A stretch of 64,000 bases of DNA from Pycnococcus provasolii. Taxonomy: Eukaryota > Chlorophyta > Pseudoscourfieldiophyceae > Pseudoscourfieldiales. The translations under genes and the position numbers were made by a program. The number at the start of each line of letters is the position of its first letter. The stretch's first letter is position 1. The notes under the pieces are model-generated. The model saw only the letters and a list, made by a program, of their open reading frames with translations, was not told the origin of the DNA and searched no databases. Positions 48,001-56,209 of the stretch are shown here, piece by piece. The stretch spans positions 62,001 to 126,000 of the forward strand of contig CP150580.1 in the NCBI GenBank assembly GCA_049487715.1, in the 5' to 3' direction.

Positions 48001-50226
48001 CGCAGGTGCTCCTGCTACAGGACCACCATCCCGTGTGGCGAGCAGTCCCCGTGCCTCGAGAGCCTTAAGCGCGCCCAACGGATATAGCTTTGCCAGATTC
48101 CTGCGCGCCGCCTCACCCTTTCTTCTCGATTCTTCAATCACTGTCGCAACGCTGTTCGTGCGATCGTACGGTATGCGCAGGCTCCAAGGCACCGCTAGTC
48201 CAGCTTTCCTTCGCTCCTGCCGCTTTTCCTCGCGCTGCTTCGCCTCCAACGCGCGCTTGCGCGCAAGCTCCTTCGCAACGGCCGCGGCGCGACCCTCCCA
48301 CACGGCGCGTGTTCTGACAATATCCGACTTCAAGTCATCCTCCGCAGGTTCAGCCTCCACCTCGAGCTCCTTGATTTGCCGTTCGATATTTTCAATCTTG
48401 GAGTAAGACTCGTTCAGTTTCTTGGACACCTCCATGCGTGCCTCTGTCGCGGTTGCCGGTGATGTTGGAGGTTGTTGTTGTTGCTGCTGCTGCTGCTGCT
48501 GCTGTGATGGCGCTTCGGCAGCCACGTCCATCGCCTCTTCCTTGACGGAAGGTGCGGGCGTTGCGGCGGGTGTCGTGCCACCCTTCTCTGATCGTTCCTG
48601 TGTATCCTTAGGTTCTTTCCTCTTGCGTGGAATTGCGACTGGGCTGGCTGCAGGCTGGCCATCAGCTCCAAAGCTGGCACTTGCCTTTCGTGGGATGGAA
48701 AAGCCAAGACCTGATGCACTGCGTCCGGGTGCCTTGGGCGAAGCGGGCCCGACCATGCTAGGGGAGAGCAGGGGTGCGGGCGACGCGAGGCTGGCAGGCC
48801 CCGCTCCCAGGCTTGCTGGCATCGACATGGCAGCCGGTAGTGCCGGTTGCGGTTTCTCCTCCTTCGCGGCGGCTGGCGAATTCGGCGTCACGGCACTTGG
48901 CCGCCAGTCGAGTGGTCTCGACTGCAGGCGAGATACCGACGGCGGCATCTGCCTGTCGTTGTCAGAGGGACCTCGCCGTGCAGAGTCACGTTCGTTCTCG
49001 TCGCGCATGCGCTCGCGCTCCCTGTCGCGTGGCGTCATACCGCCTCCTCCTCCAGGACCTCCGCCCATGCCAGGGCCGGCAGAATGCATACGCTGTATGG
49101 GCGGTCCGAATCCGCCCGCCGGCGCGCTCGGCGTCCTGTTGATTGGCCCGCCTCTCTGCCCTGGCGGTGGACCGTGTCCCGGCGGCGGCGGCCCTCGTCC
49201 GTACGGACCGTCGCCGCCCATTCCCGGTGGCATGAGGCGCGGTCGCGAGCTCGAAGCCGACGGCGGTGGACCTCCTCCATCCTGCGGCGCTGGCGAGCGT
49301 CGGCCGTCGCCGCCCATGCCAGGCGGCGGTCCCATGCCGGGCGGCGGTCCCATGCGCGGCGGCGGTCCGTCGCGGCGTCCAAAGTGCTCGCGATGGTCGT
49401 CGTCTCGCGACGGCGGTGGCATCATAGACGGCGGCGGTCCCATCATTCCCGGCGGCGGGCCCATGCGCAGCTCGCCATCTTCCCAATCGCCATCGTCGTG
49501 CTGCTGCGGACCTCCACGACCTCGCGGCGGTCCCATTCTTGGCGGCGGCGGTCCTCGAGGCGGTCCCCAGTCACCCGGACCGCCGCGCGGCGGCGGCGGA
49601 CCTTGGTTTCCGTAGAAGTCGCCACCGCCGCTCGGCATGCGCGGCGGCGGTGGACCCGCGCCCATGCCCGGCGGCGGTCCGTCGAAGAAGTGCGGCGGCG
49701 GAGGACCGTCGTGCATATTCCAGTGCGGCGGCGGCGGTCCGCGCGCGCCGCGTCCTGGCGGCGGCCGTCTGTTGTCCCATCCGGGCGGCGGACCACCGCC
49801 CATACCTGGCGGCGGCGGTCCTCCCCCGTGCATGCCTGGCGGCGGTCCGTTGTTGTCCCATGCTCCGTGAGGCGGCGGCGGACCACGGCTATCCCATCCG
49901 CCAGGTGGTCCTCCAGGGTGACCTGGACCACCACCACCACCACCACGGCGCATACCCGGCGGCGGTCCGGCACCCCCACCCCCAGAAGGCCCACCACCTC
50001 TTTCTGCGTCCCTCATAACATCCCGTTCAAGGGGCCCAGAACCATGCCCAGGCCCAAGCTCACCCCTCATAGAGTTGTCTTGGAACCTCCTGGGATGATT
50101 CATAATCCCATGGATTGCTGGAGGAGGAGGACCACCCCCACCACCCCCATCCCCTAAAGGACGCCTTCCGCCACCACCACCACCACCACCAGGAGGATTA
50201 CCATTACCACCATTGTCGTCACCCAT
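45022..50226 (-). CDS. NCoR/SMRT-like corepressor with paired SANT domains
   Basis: 1734 residues in one exon, ATG at 50226. The first ~400 residues are Gly/Pro repeats (PPPGMGGGPPP-type). A coiled coil lies at ~595-640 ('KLNESYSKIENIERQIKELE'). 'RADDSWERKMNLAKFYYRKR' lies near 840. At ~1195-1290 'DNNGLVQDAAHLSIEEQR' plus 'PWTEEEKRIFLDRFWAYPKN' and 'STGDCVEFYYRNQKR' align with the deacetylase-activating domain and SANT1 of NCoR. SANT2 at ~1400-1450 ('WSESERERFLEAIRAHGRDF') completes the pair. Gln/Ala-rich and (DA)n acidic tails end the protein; the latter is encoded by an (AGCATC)n minisatellite. SANT1/DAD of NCoR binds HDAC3; the plant homologue POWERDRESS binds HDA9. Expected partner: the HDAC at 37-38.5 kb. 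Confidence 0.88.
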   Translation of the reverse strand: MGDDNGGNGNPPGGGGGGGGRRPLGDGGGGGGPPPPAIHGIMNHPRRFQDNSMRGELGPGHGSGPLERDVMRDAERGGGPSGGGGAGPPPGMRRGGGGGGPGHPGGPPGGWDSRGPPPPHGAWDNNGPPPGMHGGGPPPPGMGGGPPPGWDNRRPPPGRGARGPPPPHWNMHDGPPPPHFFDGPPPGMGAGPPPPRMPSGGGDFYGNQGPPPPRGGPGDWGPPRGPPPPRMGPPRGRGGPQQHDDGDWEDGELRMGPPPGMMGPPPSMMPPPSRDDDHREHFGRRDGPPPRMGPPPGMGPPPGMGGDGRRSPAPQDGGGPPPSASSSRPRLMPPGMGGDGPYGRGPPPPGHGPPPGQRGGPINRTPSAPAGGFGPPIQRMHSAGPGMGGGPGGGGGMTPRDRERERMRDENERDSARRGPSDNDRQMPPSVSRLQSRPLDWRPSAVTPNSPAAAKEEKPQPALPAAMSMPASLGAGPASLASPAPLLSPSMVGPASPKAPGRSASGLGFSIPRKASASFGADGQPAASPVAIPRKRKEPKDTQERSEKGGTTPAATPAPSVKEEAMDVAAEAPSQQQQQQQQQQQPPTSPATATEARMEVSKKLNESYSKIENIERQIKELEVEAEPAEDDLKSDIVRTRAVWEGRAAAVAKELARKRALEAKQREEKRQERRKAGLAVPWSLRIPYDRTNSVATVIEESRRKGEAARRNLAKLYPLGALKALEARGLLATRDGGPVAGAPAPVDMESDRPESNGDGDTDMARENVAEPLERLEPVATSMDRLERRRFIEIAANGPPPLYYDPSELPFARKHAEEHARNRPTFLRILQQRADDSWERKMNLAKFYYRKRVDEQLGIRRLDDWKSALQQDAALQGTQVAQSEEHDEEMADAAKGEEAVEEECAAAAAKTKKSDAERASALIAAARGLGESREAPSRASSRLRGGAMSYNDLTLKSGFEKSKGGVLFMGGLGERPALAGNTALRTSASVPTRMSRPMSSDALMPDGRVGEELAMAYPFEAEESPDGKEPLVLTHLRELVYNAGAAVKFDNRKVDALVEAEKLARKQELIRQETEREERAASAAAAAASGEKEKIGKDEKGDDEHDKGKRDDGSAPREKRATRRTLPTSTAVAPGLHLQTPSMSPMPLFFSSMYITPRCWRPDGQCNGYRFFPVLGRLRVDWYEARQERLRRHEAPLPDQWCEHERRVDMFVDNNGLVQDAAHLSIEEQRACPWTEEEKRIFLDRFWAYPKNFRKIAQSLPGRSTGDCVEFYYRNQKRPLFEKIRRRQQSRKRGMSKTGSGAPEAGGGIRAGAVAGHGDDNWVFAPVRGSDAANAPNGGDPNSAAAVSAAAAAAAVAQEAKKKETDAKKRKEERQAKRQKTAAGDVPGPPPPPGPPSGGNDAEEDVWSESERERFLEAIRAHGRDFKKVSAAVNSKGVAKCRAFFARNRKTLALDEMLREGGHAPVGAPRGAAVAAQQQQQAHAAQQAQAAQQAQTQQGYAAAAAAMSAAMPGLAQLQGLQGLQGLADGGAGALFALQLAAAAMNPMGLAAVQAQMQAAQALFAPLMAQQAAAQAAMAQQQQAAQAAAAAAAAAAKSAGEEIPPPPPPPPPSKEKPKTEAAAVTDDVVTAAAEETRHQEEKEGDGAKESDAPPAEEKQDDDGEMNPKSDADADANADADADADADADADADADADADAEAGAEANATPKPDEPMSDIEPNPPPEPNLEAVDEEMEEE
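45138..45230. repeat. (AGCATC)n hexanucleotide minisatellite within coding region
   Basis: About fifteen copies of AGCATC, encoding alternating Asp-Ala on the minus strand. Multiples of six keep the frame, so repeat number can vary without breaking the protein. Confidence 0.9.
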
Positions 50227-50760
50227 CCCTCAAATGTCAAACACAGAGAGCGAGACTCGAGAAAGACGACTAATGAGACGACACAATGAGACGAGGAGGG
50301 TGATGCGAAAGAGCACACACACACAGAGAGAGAGCACACACACACACAATGAGCACACACACAGAGGAAGCAGGTGCCTGCAGAATGAACAGTACTCGAG
50401 AGGCGAGAGGAGGAGAATGGCGGAGGAGAATGGCGACTAATGCGCAGGGAAGGACCCGAGGGAGAACTTGTGCAAACCCTAACCTACGCTAGACTAGGTG
50501 TGGGCGTCGGAACCCTAACCCTAGCTAGATGGCGTCGGAACCCTAACCGGCTAGCCCTAACCCTAGCCCTAACCCTAACCCTAATGGGGGGACCCCTTAC
50601 CATTCGCATTCGCACTCGGGTTGGAACTTGACAACGTTTTTTTTTTCAAGAAGAAATTGAAATTCTATGGTGTTGCTGTATGTATGTATTTTTAAAATAG
50701 TTGTACAAGTGCTGTTTTTTGTTGTTTGTTCCTGTTGTTTTTCAATCAGGAATCCTCTCA
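50227..50760. promoter_or_regulatory. Intergenic region with CA microsatellite and clustered CCCTAA motifs
   Basis: 50315-50370 holds (CACA)n and GAGA tracts. 50474-50586 holds at least seven AACCCTAA/AACCCTAG motifs, the densest telomere-like cluster in the window, just upstream of the SANT gene's start. AT-rich beyond 50640. Confidence 0.55.
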
Positions 50761-51410
50761 TCAAGAGTCGTTCACCATGCTCCCGAAGCACCGCGCGACT
50801 ATGCTCCTGGCGTACGGAATGTACGATAAGCAGTACCAAGTCAACGCGGCACTCTGCGCGATAATGCAAATTAACGTCAAGAGCGGGTCGCGCAGGTAAA
50901 GCGCGCTCACGAGAGTCGCGACCATGCACAACACGTACAGAAGCGTAGCGATGACCCTGTAAGATTTTGTCATGCCCTCAATCTGCGCCTGGGTGGTTGG
51001 TTCATTCACGGAATGGCATGTTTTGTGGAGTTAGCCGTGCATGTTTTGTGCTTGCCGCCGTTTACGTCTACGTCTACGTCTACGTCTACGTCTACGACAA
51101 CGCAAGCAGCGCTTACCTTCGGTCCGAATAAGAACATCATGCTGCATATGGAAATCAAGTTCCCAAACGTGTACGTCACGCCAAACTTCGTCGGGTTTCC
51201 CCAGAACAACGACGACATCATCGACATGAGAATGCCCACGCTGAAGCACGCGCAGAACCCGTAGAAGCGCGTCGTGTAGGACATGGTCGTCGCTTCGGAG
51301 AACTCCGCGCGCACTGTGTCAAGCAGCGTCGGTTCAGGCTCCTCTGTGATTCCAAGCTGGTATCCCGCCTTCTCCATCGAACGCTTCAACGACGCGAACA
51401 TGCCGGACAT
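50761..51410 (-). CDS. SFT2: SFT2-type vesicle transport membrane protein, two exons
   Basis: Exon 1 is 51117-51410 (ATG at 51410) and exon 2 is 50761-50988. The 128-bp intron (GTAAGC...CCCAG) joins 'MMFLFGPK' to 'AQIEGMTKSYRVIATLLYVL'. The protein has about 173 residues and four membrane helices in two hairpins. The terminal 'LTWYCLSYIPYARSIV' is nearly the SFT2/Got1 family signature (SLSYIPYAR). SFT2 proteins act in endosome-to-Golgi vesicle fusion. The intron contains six copies of GTCTAC/TACGTC. The gene is divergent from the fluoride channel gene. Confidence 0.92.
51061..51096. repeat. (TACGTC)n hexanucleotide repeat in SFT2 intron
   Basis: About six copies of TACGTC within the intron of the SFT2 gene, close to the donor site. 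Confidence 0.85.
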
Positions 51411-51585
51411 GGGATGGGAGAGGCAGATGAAATATGTAGGTTGGTAATAATACGGGGAGAGGAAAAAAACAACAAGGAAAAATGGAAAATTAAAGTTAGG
51501 GGTTAGGGTTTGGGGTTAGGATTTGGGTTAGGGTTTGGGTTTGGGTTTGGGTTCGGGTTTGGGAGGTGTCACGCGCACACACGTC
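51411..51585. promoter_or_regulatory. Divergent promoter with TTAGGG/TTTGGG repeats
   Basis: 51495-51563 is a run of GGTTAGGG, GGTTTGGG and GGTTCGGG units between SFT2 (minus) and the fluoride channel (plus). It is the reverse-strand form of the boundary motif seen elsewhere. Confidence 0.5.
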
Positions 51586-51987
51586 ATGTCGTCCGTCGAT
51601 CCCGCGCTCCTAGTGGGAGTCGCACTCGGCGGGGGCGCAGGCGCAGCGCTGAGGTATGCCGCGACGTGCATTCAGTTTAATAAGACGAAGTGCGCTTACA
51701 CAATCACAGCCATCAACGTCACGGGATCGTTCATATTAGGGGCTGTGAGCGCATCGCCCGCACTTACACCCGCAGTGCGCACCATTCTCGGAGTTGGCGT
51801 GTGCGGCGGATTCACGACGTTCTCCACCTTCGCCATGGAAGGTTCGGCGTACGTCGACCGCAAAGCGTGGCACCTGCTCGGAGCGCACGTCGCAGCCAAC
51901 GTCGTCGGCTCCATTGCTGCAGCGAGGCTCGGACAAGCAGCTGCTCTTAGGTTGCACAAACTGAATATCGTCAAAAAAAACAAGTAA
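51586..51987 (+). CDS. Single-domain fluoride channel (CrcB/Fluc/FEX)
   Basis: 133 residues from ATG 51586. All family motifs are present: 'GGGAGAALRY' (GGxxGAxxRY) near 20, 'TAINVTGSFILGAVSAS' (the pore Asn of xxxNxxGSFxLG) and 'GVCGGFTTFSTFAMEG' (GFxGGFTTFSTF with the pore phenylalanines). Four membrane helices are expected. This is the short, prokaryote-style form that works as a dual-topology homodimer; typical eukaryotic FEX proteins are fused two-domain chains. It exports F- from the cytosol. It ends 8 bp before the stop of the VOC gene on the other strand. No plastid or mitochondrial presequence is obvious. Confidence 0.93.
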   Translation: MSSVDPALLVGVALGGGAGAALRYAATCIQFNKTKCAYTITAINVTGSFILGAVSASPALTPAVRTILGVGVCGGFTTFSTFAMEGSAYVDRKAWHLLGAHVAANVVGSIAAARLGQAAALRLHKLNIVKKNK

Positions 51988-51995
51988 TTCTAGTT

Positions 51996-52547
51996 CTACA
52001 CATTGTCAACATCGTACCTCGCAAACAACATGGCGTCGTCCGTCATGCTTTTGAATTCGAGCGCGTTTCCGCTCGGGTCGTAGAGAAAGCAGCACATCTG
52101 CTCACCTTTTTGTCCCGCAAACCTCAGGTGAGGTGCCACCTCCCAAGCGTCTGCGTCAATACGCGACGTCAGCGTGCCGAAATCTTCACGCGAGAGGCAC
52201 AGTCCGATGTGAGGAACAGGCACGGGGTCGCCGTCGACGGCACTCCTGCTTGCTTCAGGATTATATCCTGGCACCTCGTGGCACACAAGCTGGTGACCGA
52301 AGAAGTCGTAGTCTTGCCACGACACGGACCGCCGCCCTTCTTTTAATCCGAGCGTTCCTCCGTAGAATTCGCGTGCGACGGAGAGATCTGAGACGGGAAT
52401 CGCGACGTGGAAGCGCGTGGAAACAGCGGAGGGCTTACAAGAAGCGGAAGAAACACACCACCGAAGAGAGGCAGACCGAGGGAGACGCGGAGGAGGCAAC
52501 CCAACCCCACGGGCACCACATCCCGCCAGCGCCATGGCACACGCCAT
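51996..52547 (-). CDS. Glyoxalase/VOC-superfamily protein
   Basis: About 183 residues from ATG 52547 (a second ATG is at 52535; an upstream TTG is not used). The N-terminal ~45 residues, rich in Ala/Ser/Arg and lacking acids, look like an organelle presequence. The rest is a VOC fold: 'TRFHVAIPVSDLSVAREFYG' (first metal-ligand His strand), 'HIGLCLSREDFGTLTSRI' and 'FLYDPSGNALEFKSMTDD' with the terminal metal-ligand Glu. VOC enzymes include glyoxalase I, dioxygenases and resistance proteins; the His-His-Glu set is kept, but the substrate is unknown. Tail-to-tail with the fluoride channel gene. Confidence 0.88.
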   Translation of the reverse strand: MACAMALAGCGARGVGLPPPRLPRSASLRWCVSSASCKPSAVSTRFHVAIPVSDLSVAREFYGGTLGLKEGRRSVSWQDYDFFGHQLVCHEVPGYNPEASRSAVDGDPVPVPHIGLCLSREDFGTLTSRIDADAWEVAPHLRFAGQKGEQMCCFLYDPSGNALEFKSMTDDAMLFARYDVDNV

Positions 52548-52888
52548 GGGACCAAAAAGGAAAAACAAACAAAGTCAGGGGTGATGAGGGGGAAGAAGGG
52601 GAGCGGATGATTTTCGGGGTTCCCTATGAGACAACCTTGCCAGCAGAAACAGGCGAGACATAAGGTAGTTATACATGCAGCATGTGTCACGCACGCACAG
52701 AAATAGATATAAATAGATAAGGTATATATATGAAGAAACTTATTATTATTCCAGGGTTGTATGTACCGTTACATATAAACAGTAGTTGTATCTGTGTTGT
52801 TTGTGTTGTGTATCGAAAGAAAGAAAAAAAGCAGAAAACAAACAAAAGCGATTGGCGAGTTGTGCAAAAGTCCTTGAAAACAACAACC
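52548..52888. other. Intergenic region between two minus-strand genes
   Basis: About 340 bp, AT-rich from 52690, with no supported gene. Confidence 0.4.
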
Positions 52889-54061
52889 TTAGTCGCCGTC
52901 GCCAACCGTCAGCGTATTCGGGTTGATGAAACGTCCCTTGAAACGAGGGCGACGCTCAGCATTCGCCTTGCGAATCACGTACCGCACCTTCTTCGAGAAT
53001 GCGCGGCGCAGACGCTTCTGCCGGTATCTCTCGATGCGCTCCTGGCGCGTTGGCTCCGAAAGGGGCGGTGCGTCTCCACCCTGCTGCTGCTGCGTTGCTG
53101 TGTTGGCTGTTGTTCGTGTAGAAGGCATCATGTGCACCGTCTGGCCAACGCCAAACTCTGCCGTGCACACGCTGCAATCTGAGCTGTTGCTTTTCGTGTC
53201 GCTACCGCCGAAGACCGCGACGTCAAACTCGCCATCCTGTCCCTTTCCCGTCTTTCCTGCGGCGGTGGCACACCTCTTCCTCCATTCACGGAGCACAGCC
53301 TCGCGATTCAGCACGAGGTCAAATTTCGGTCGGGCTGTGTTGTTGACGACATCACGCACGAGCGTGGCGTCGAATGTGCCGTACACGCGCGGCGGCGGCG
53401 GCGGCGCTTGTATGCGAGGTGCGTGCATCATCGGCGCCATCTGCATCACCTGCTGTTGCTGTTGCTGTGACCGTGTCGTCGTTGTTGTCGTCGATTCTGG
53501 CGATTCCGATCGAATGATGATGTCAGGAGATTTTGTGTTTGACGCGTGGTGCTCTATTCTTGGCGGCGGTTGCTGCTGTCCTGTTGAGGTTCGAACGGTG
53601 GCTGCCGGTGGTTGTGGTTGCTGGTGCGGCATCAGGTACGCGTTTATACCCATGTCCATGTGGTCAGAAACGGTGAGCGACGTTCCCCACGGCGTGTTGT
53701 ACGATGCGCAGGGCACCATCTGGTCGTCCCTTGGCGACGAAACGAGCGGCGGTGGTGGTCCCGCCGCGGCGAAAGCGGCGTCGAGCACGGACATGGGTCC
53801 CTGCGCGGCTGGCATAGGATTTATGCACGCATTGCTGTTGCTGCTGCTGCTGTTGTTGCTGTTGTTGTTTTTGATGATGTTCTGGTGTTCGACATGGTTG
53901 CCACCGTGGTTAAGTCCAAGCATCGAAGGATGGAACATTGATGGAGTTGCTGCAACATGGCCAGCCCCATGGAATCCCTCTTGCATGAAGGTCCCATGAA
54001 CCTGATGCGTTTTATGCAGCGGCGCGGATTGAACAGGAAGGTGCGTGGTCATGAGCTCCAT
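52889..54061 (-). CDS. CCT-domain protein (CONSTANS/TOC1-like motif)
   Basis: 390 residues, ATG at 54061. The N-terminal two thirds are Met/His/Asn/Gln-rich and disordered, with Ser/Asn and Gln runs. The C-terminal CCT motif spans ~335-380: 'RQERIERYRQKRLRRAF', 'KKVRYVIRKANAERRPRF', 'KGRF'. The K/R-rich first half and R-K-x-A-x-x-RPRxKGRF second half are as in CO, TOC1 and GATA-CCT proteins. A conserved-looking block near 235-270 ('LNREAVLREWRKRCATAAGK') precedes it. CCT proteins act in photoperiod, clock and NF-Y-linked transcription in green plants. There are no B-box or response-regulator domains. Confidence 0.88.
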   Translation of the reverse strand: MELMTTHLPVQSAPLHKTHQVHGTFMQEGFHGAGHVAATPSMFHPSMLGLNHGGNHVEHQNIIKNNNSNNSSSSNSNACINPMPAAQGPMSVLDAAFAAAGPPPPLVSSPRDDQMVPCASYNTPWGTSLTVSDHMDMGINAYLMPHQQPQPPAATVRTSTGQQQPPPRIEHHASNTKSPDIIIRSESPESTTTTTTRSQQQQQQVMQMAPMMHAPRIQAPPPPPRVYGTFDATLVRDVVNNTARPKFDLVLNREAVLREWRKRCATAAGKTGKGQDGEFDVAVFGGSDTKSNSSDCSVCTAEFGVGQTVHMMPSTRTTANTATQQQQGGDAPPLSEPTRQERIERYRQKRLRRAFSKKVRYVIRKANAERRPRFKGRFINPNTLTVGDGD

Positions 54062-54717
54062 GATAAAAGTGAATGATGGAAGTTTGTTGATTGATGGGGT
54101 GAGTCGGATGGAGCGAGGTCTCAGTTTAATTTCGGCCCCGGAAAAGCAATAATTCAGTTGAGATATCTAAAAGATAACTGGCTCAGAAGCTTTTCTTTTT
54201 TGGGCTTTTTTGACAAGTCCACCAGTCGCGTATCTGCTCTGAGGCTCTCCGCGGGGGACTTTCTGCGAATTTCTCGGTTAGGGTGAATTCCGTCTGGCTG
54301 GTTTTTGTTTTTTTTTAAGTTCGGTTAAGCCGGAGCTCCCTGCTTTGCGAATCTGATTTTTCACTTAGAAGAGTCCTTTTTTAAAACGCCTTAGATGTTT
54401 CCTCGCTTTTCGGCGGCCTCTCTGCGTTGATTTGCTATGTCAAGGAGGTGCTTGAATGTGATATGTCTTCTGAAGATTAGTAATCCAGCGGCACCTCTCT
54501 CTGTGTTTCTTTGCTCCTTTTTTGATGGAACTTAACACTATTTTCAATAGATACTTAAGGAGCGCTGCTTACCTGAACTCAGCAGAGCAAACTACAGCTT
54601 AAAGAGACACGTAAAGAGAGCAGAGCACTACAGTGACCGCCACAAACTACTCGTGCAACTACTCGCAACAGCAGCACTCCACCACTACAACACTATGATT
54701 CACACAGCACAGAGAGA

Positions 54718-54766
<49 letters not shown>

Positions 54767-56209
54767 AGAGAGATACACTCAAATATAAGACTGCTACAAT
54801 GAAGATGACACGAACTGAGATGGCACACCAACAAGTCCTGAAGAAAGTGTGAGGAAACACAATGAATGACACACCACAAGAATAATAATGCCAAGAAGAA
54901 TGAATGCGGAACCAATGCGAGCGAAGAAGCACGGGATGAGAAAAAGCAACGTGTTGTCGAAGAAAAGCAAAGGCGGTCCGACTCACCCGGGGGGGTTGAG
55001 GTGAAGGGAGGCGAGCAGGAAATTAGCTAATAATTCAGCTGACTGGCTGACCAGGAGCTTCATATCTCGGTGAGTTTTGGCTTTGTTTTCTTGCTTCCAG
55101 GTGAGTTCTACATACCTGTTCATGGTGAACTTCCAGTGGTGTTGACCCGCAATTCGTGGTCACAAAAACGCAGACGTTGATTTGGACCTTGTGCATCGCG
55201 ACTGCATCTATCTTTTACGCACCCATTCCGTACTACATGATGCAAAAGCTTGTTTCCAGAGGGAGAAAACAGCTTGCAGAGGGAGAAAAGTGCCGGCTAC
55301 CTTTACATAGTCTAGAAAGTGCCTCAGTTGGCACGCCTGCATTCGTGCATTCCTTTCCATCACTTGCATGGGAAAAAGTCAGGCCTGGGCCGTGCCGCTC
55401 CCCTCAACATGCCTCAGGTCTCACGCGCCTTTCTCTTTCGTCGTCGAGGGAAGGCACAGGCTCATCACTGTGCGAGGATTATCCGTTCCTCGCTGAGAAT
55501 TATCCACTCAAGACGCCGTTTTCTCCTATGCGCTCTCGCCTCTCGCAGATTTGCGTCCTTTTTCGGCGTTTTTTTTCTCTTTTTTCTCGCCTCGTTCCAA
55601 AAGACATGAGGCACACGCGAGATACATTGCGGGAAGCTCTGTGAGCCACGGAAACAGATTCCGCCACGGGGACCTGCATCCACGAATTTTCCAGAGCAGA
55701 GTCGCACACGAGTTTTGTGCACCTGAGCTGTCGACAACGCACGCTAGGCTAGGGCTAGGGTTTCCGATGACAGAAAACTTTAAAGGTACGCCACGCCAAG
55801 TCAAGCAAGGGCTCAGAAGTGAACCCCTACTCTAAGGTTCGTTCCCTGCAAAACCCCTAAACGAACTCCTCGCAACGGCATATTAATCCGACTATGTACA
55901 TTACGTGCATGGAGAAGGTTGGCGAAAAGCCAAAACTAACGACAAGACAGTGTTGGTAACAAGTCTATACATAAATGAAATCTTGTTGTGTTGTTGTTCT
56001 TGCCACACATGTCATGTCGTCTGGAGATAAAAAAATGAAATCATGTGCTGACTTTCGAATGTCGTCAGCAAGTTTATTCGTGTTCGTGCTTGCAACACAG
56101 AGAGAGCGCAGTTGACGCACGCGCGCATCTCTAAGGAATCTAATTCGGCGAGGTCGGGGTCGGCTGATCATTAGCCGGCTCATCATCGGTAGTAGCCGGC
56201 TCAGTTCAG
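54062..56209. other. 2.1-kb region without a supported gene
   Basis: AT-rich near 54130-54560. It contains a long (CA)n microsatellite at 54718-54764 and several pyrimidine tracts near 55560. CTAGGGTTTCC (55756) and AAAACCCCTAAACG (55850) are boundary motifs. ORFs at 55156-55644 begin with GTG and lack family features. It may include the CCT gene's long 5' UTR. Confidence 0.5.
54718..54764. repeat. (CA)n microsatellite
   Basis: About 22 CA dinucleotides followed by a short GAGA tract. Confidence 0.9.

Noticed and set aside
45086-50157. Large plus-strand ORFs opposite the SANT protein
   Set aside because: They are antisense to Gly/Pro/Ala and Asp-Ala repeats of the real gene and contain only low-complexity sequence.
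54062-55644. Gene upstream of the CCT-domain gene (frames at 54693-54986 and 55156-55644)
   Set aside because: One is a translation of the (CA)n microsatellite, the other starts with GTG and has no family features.
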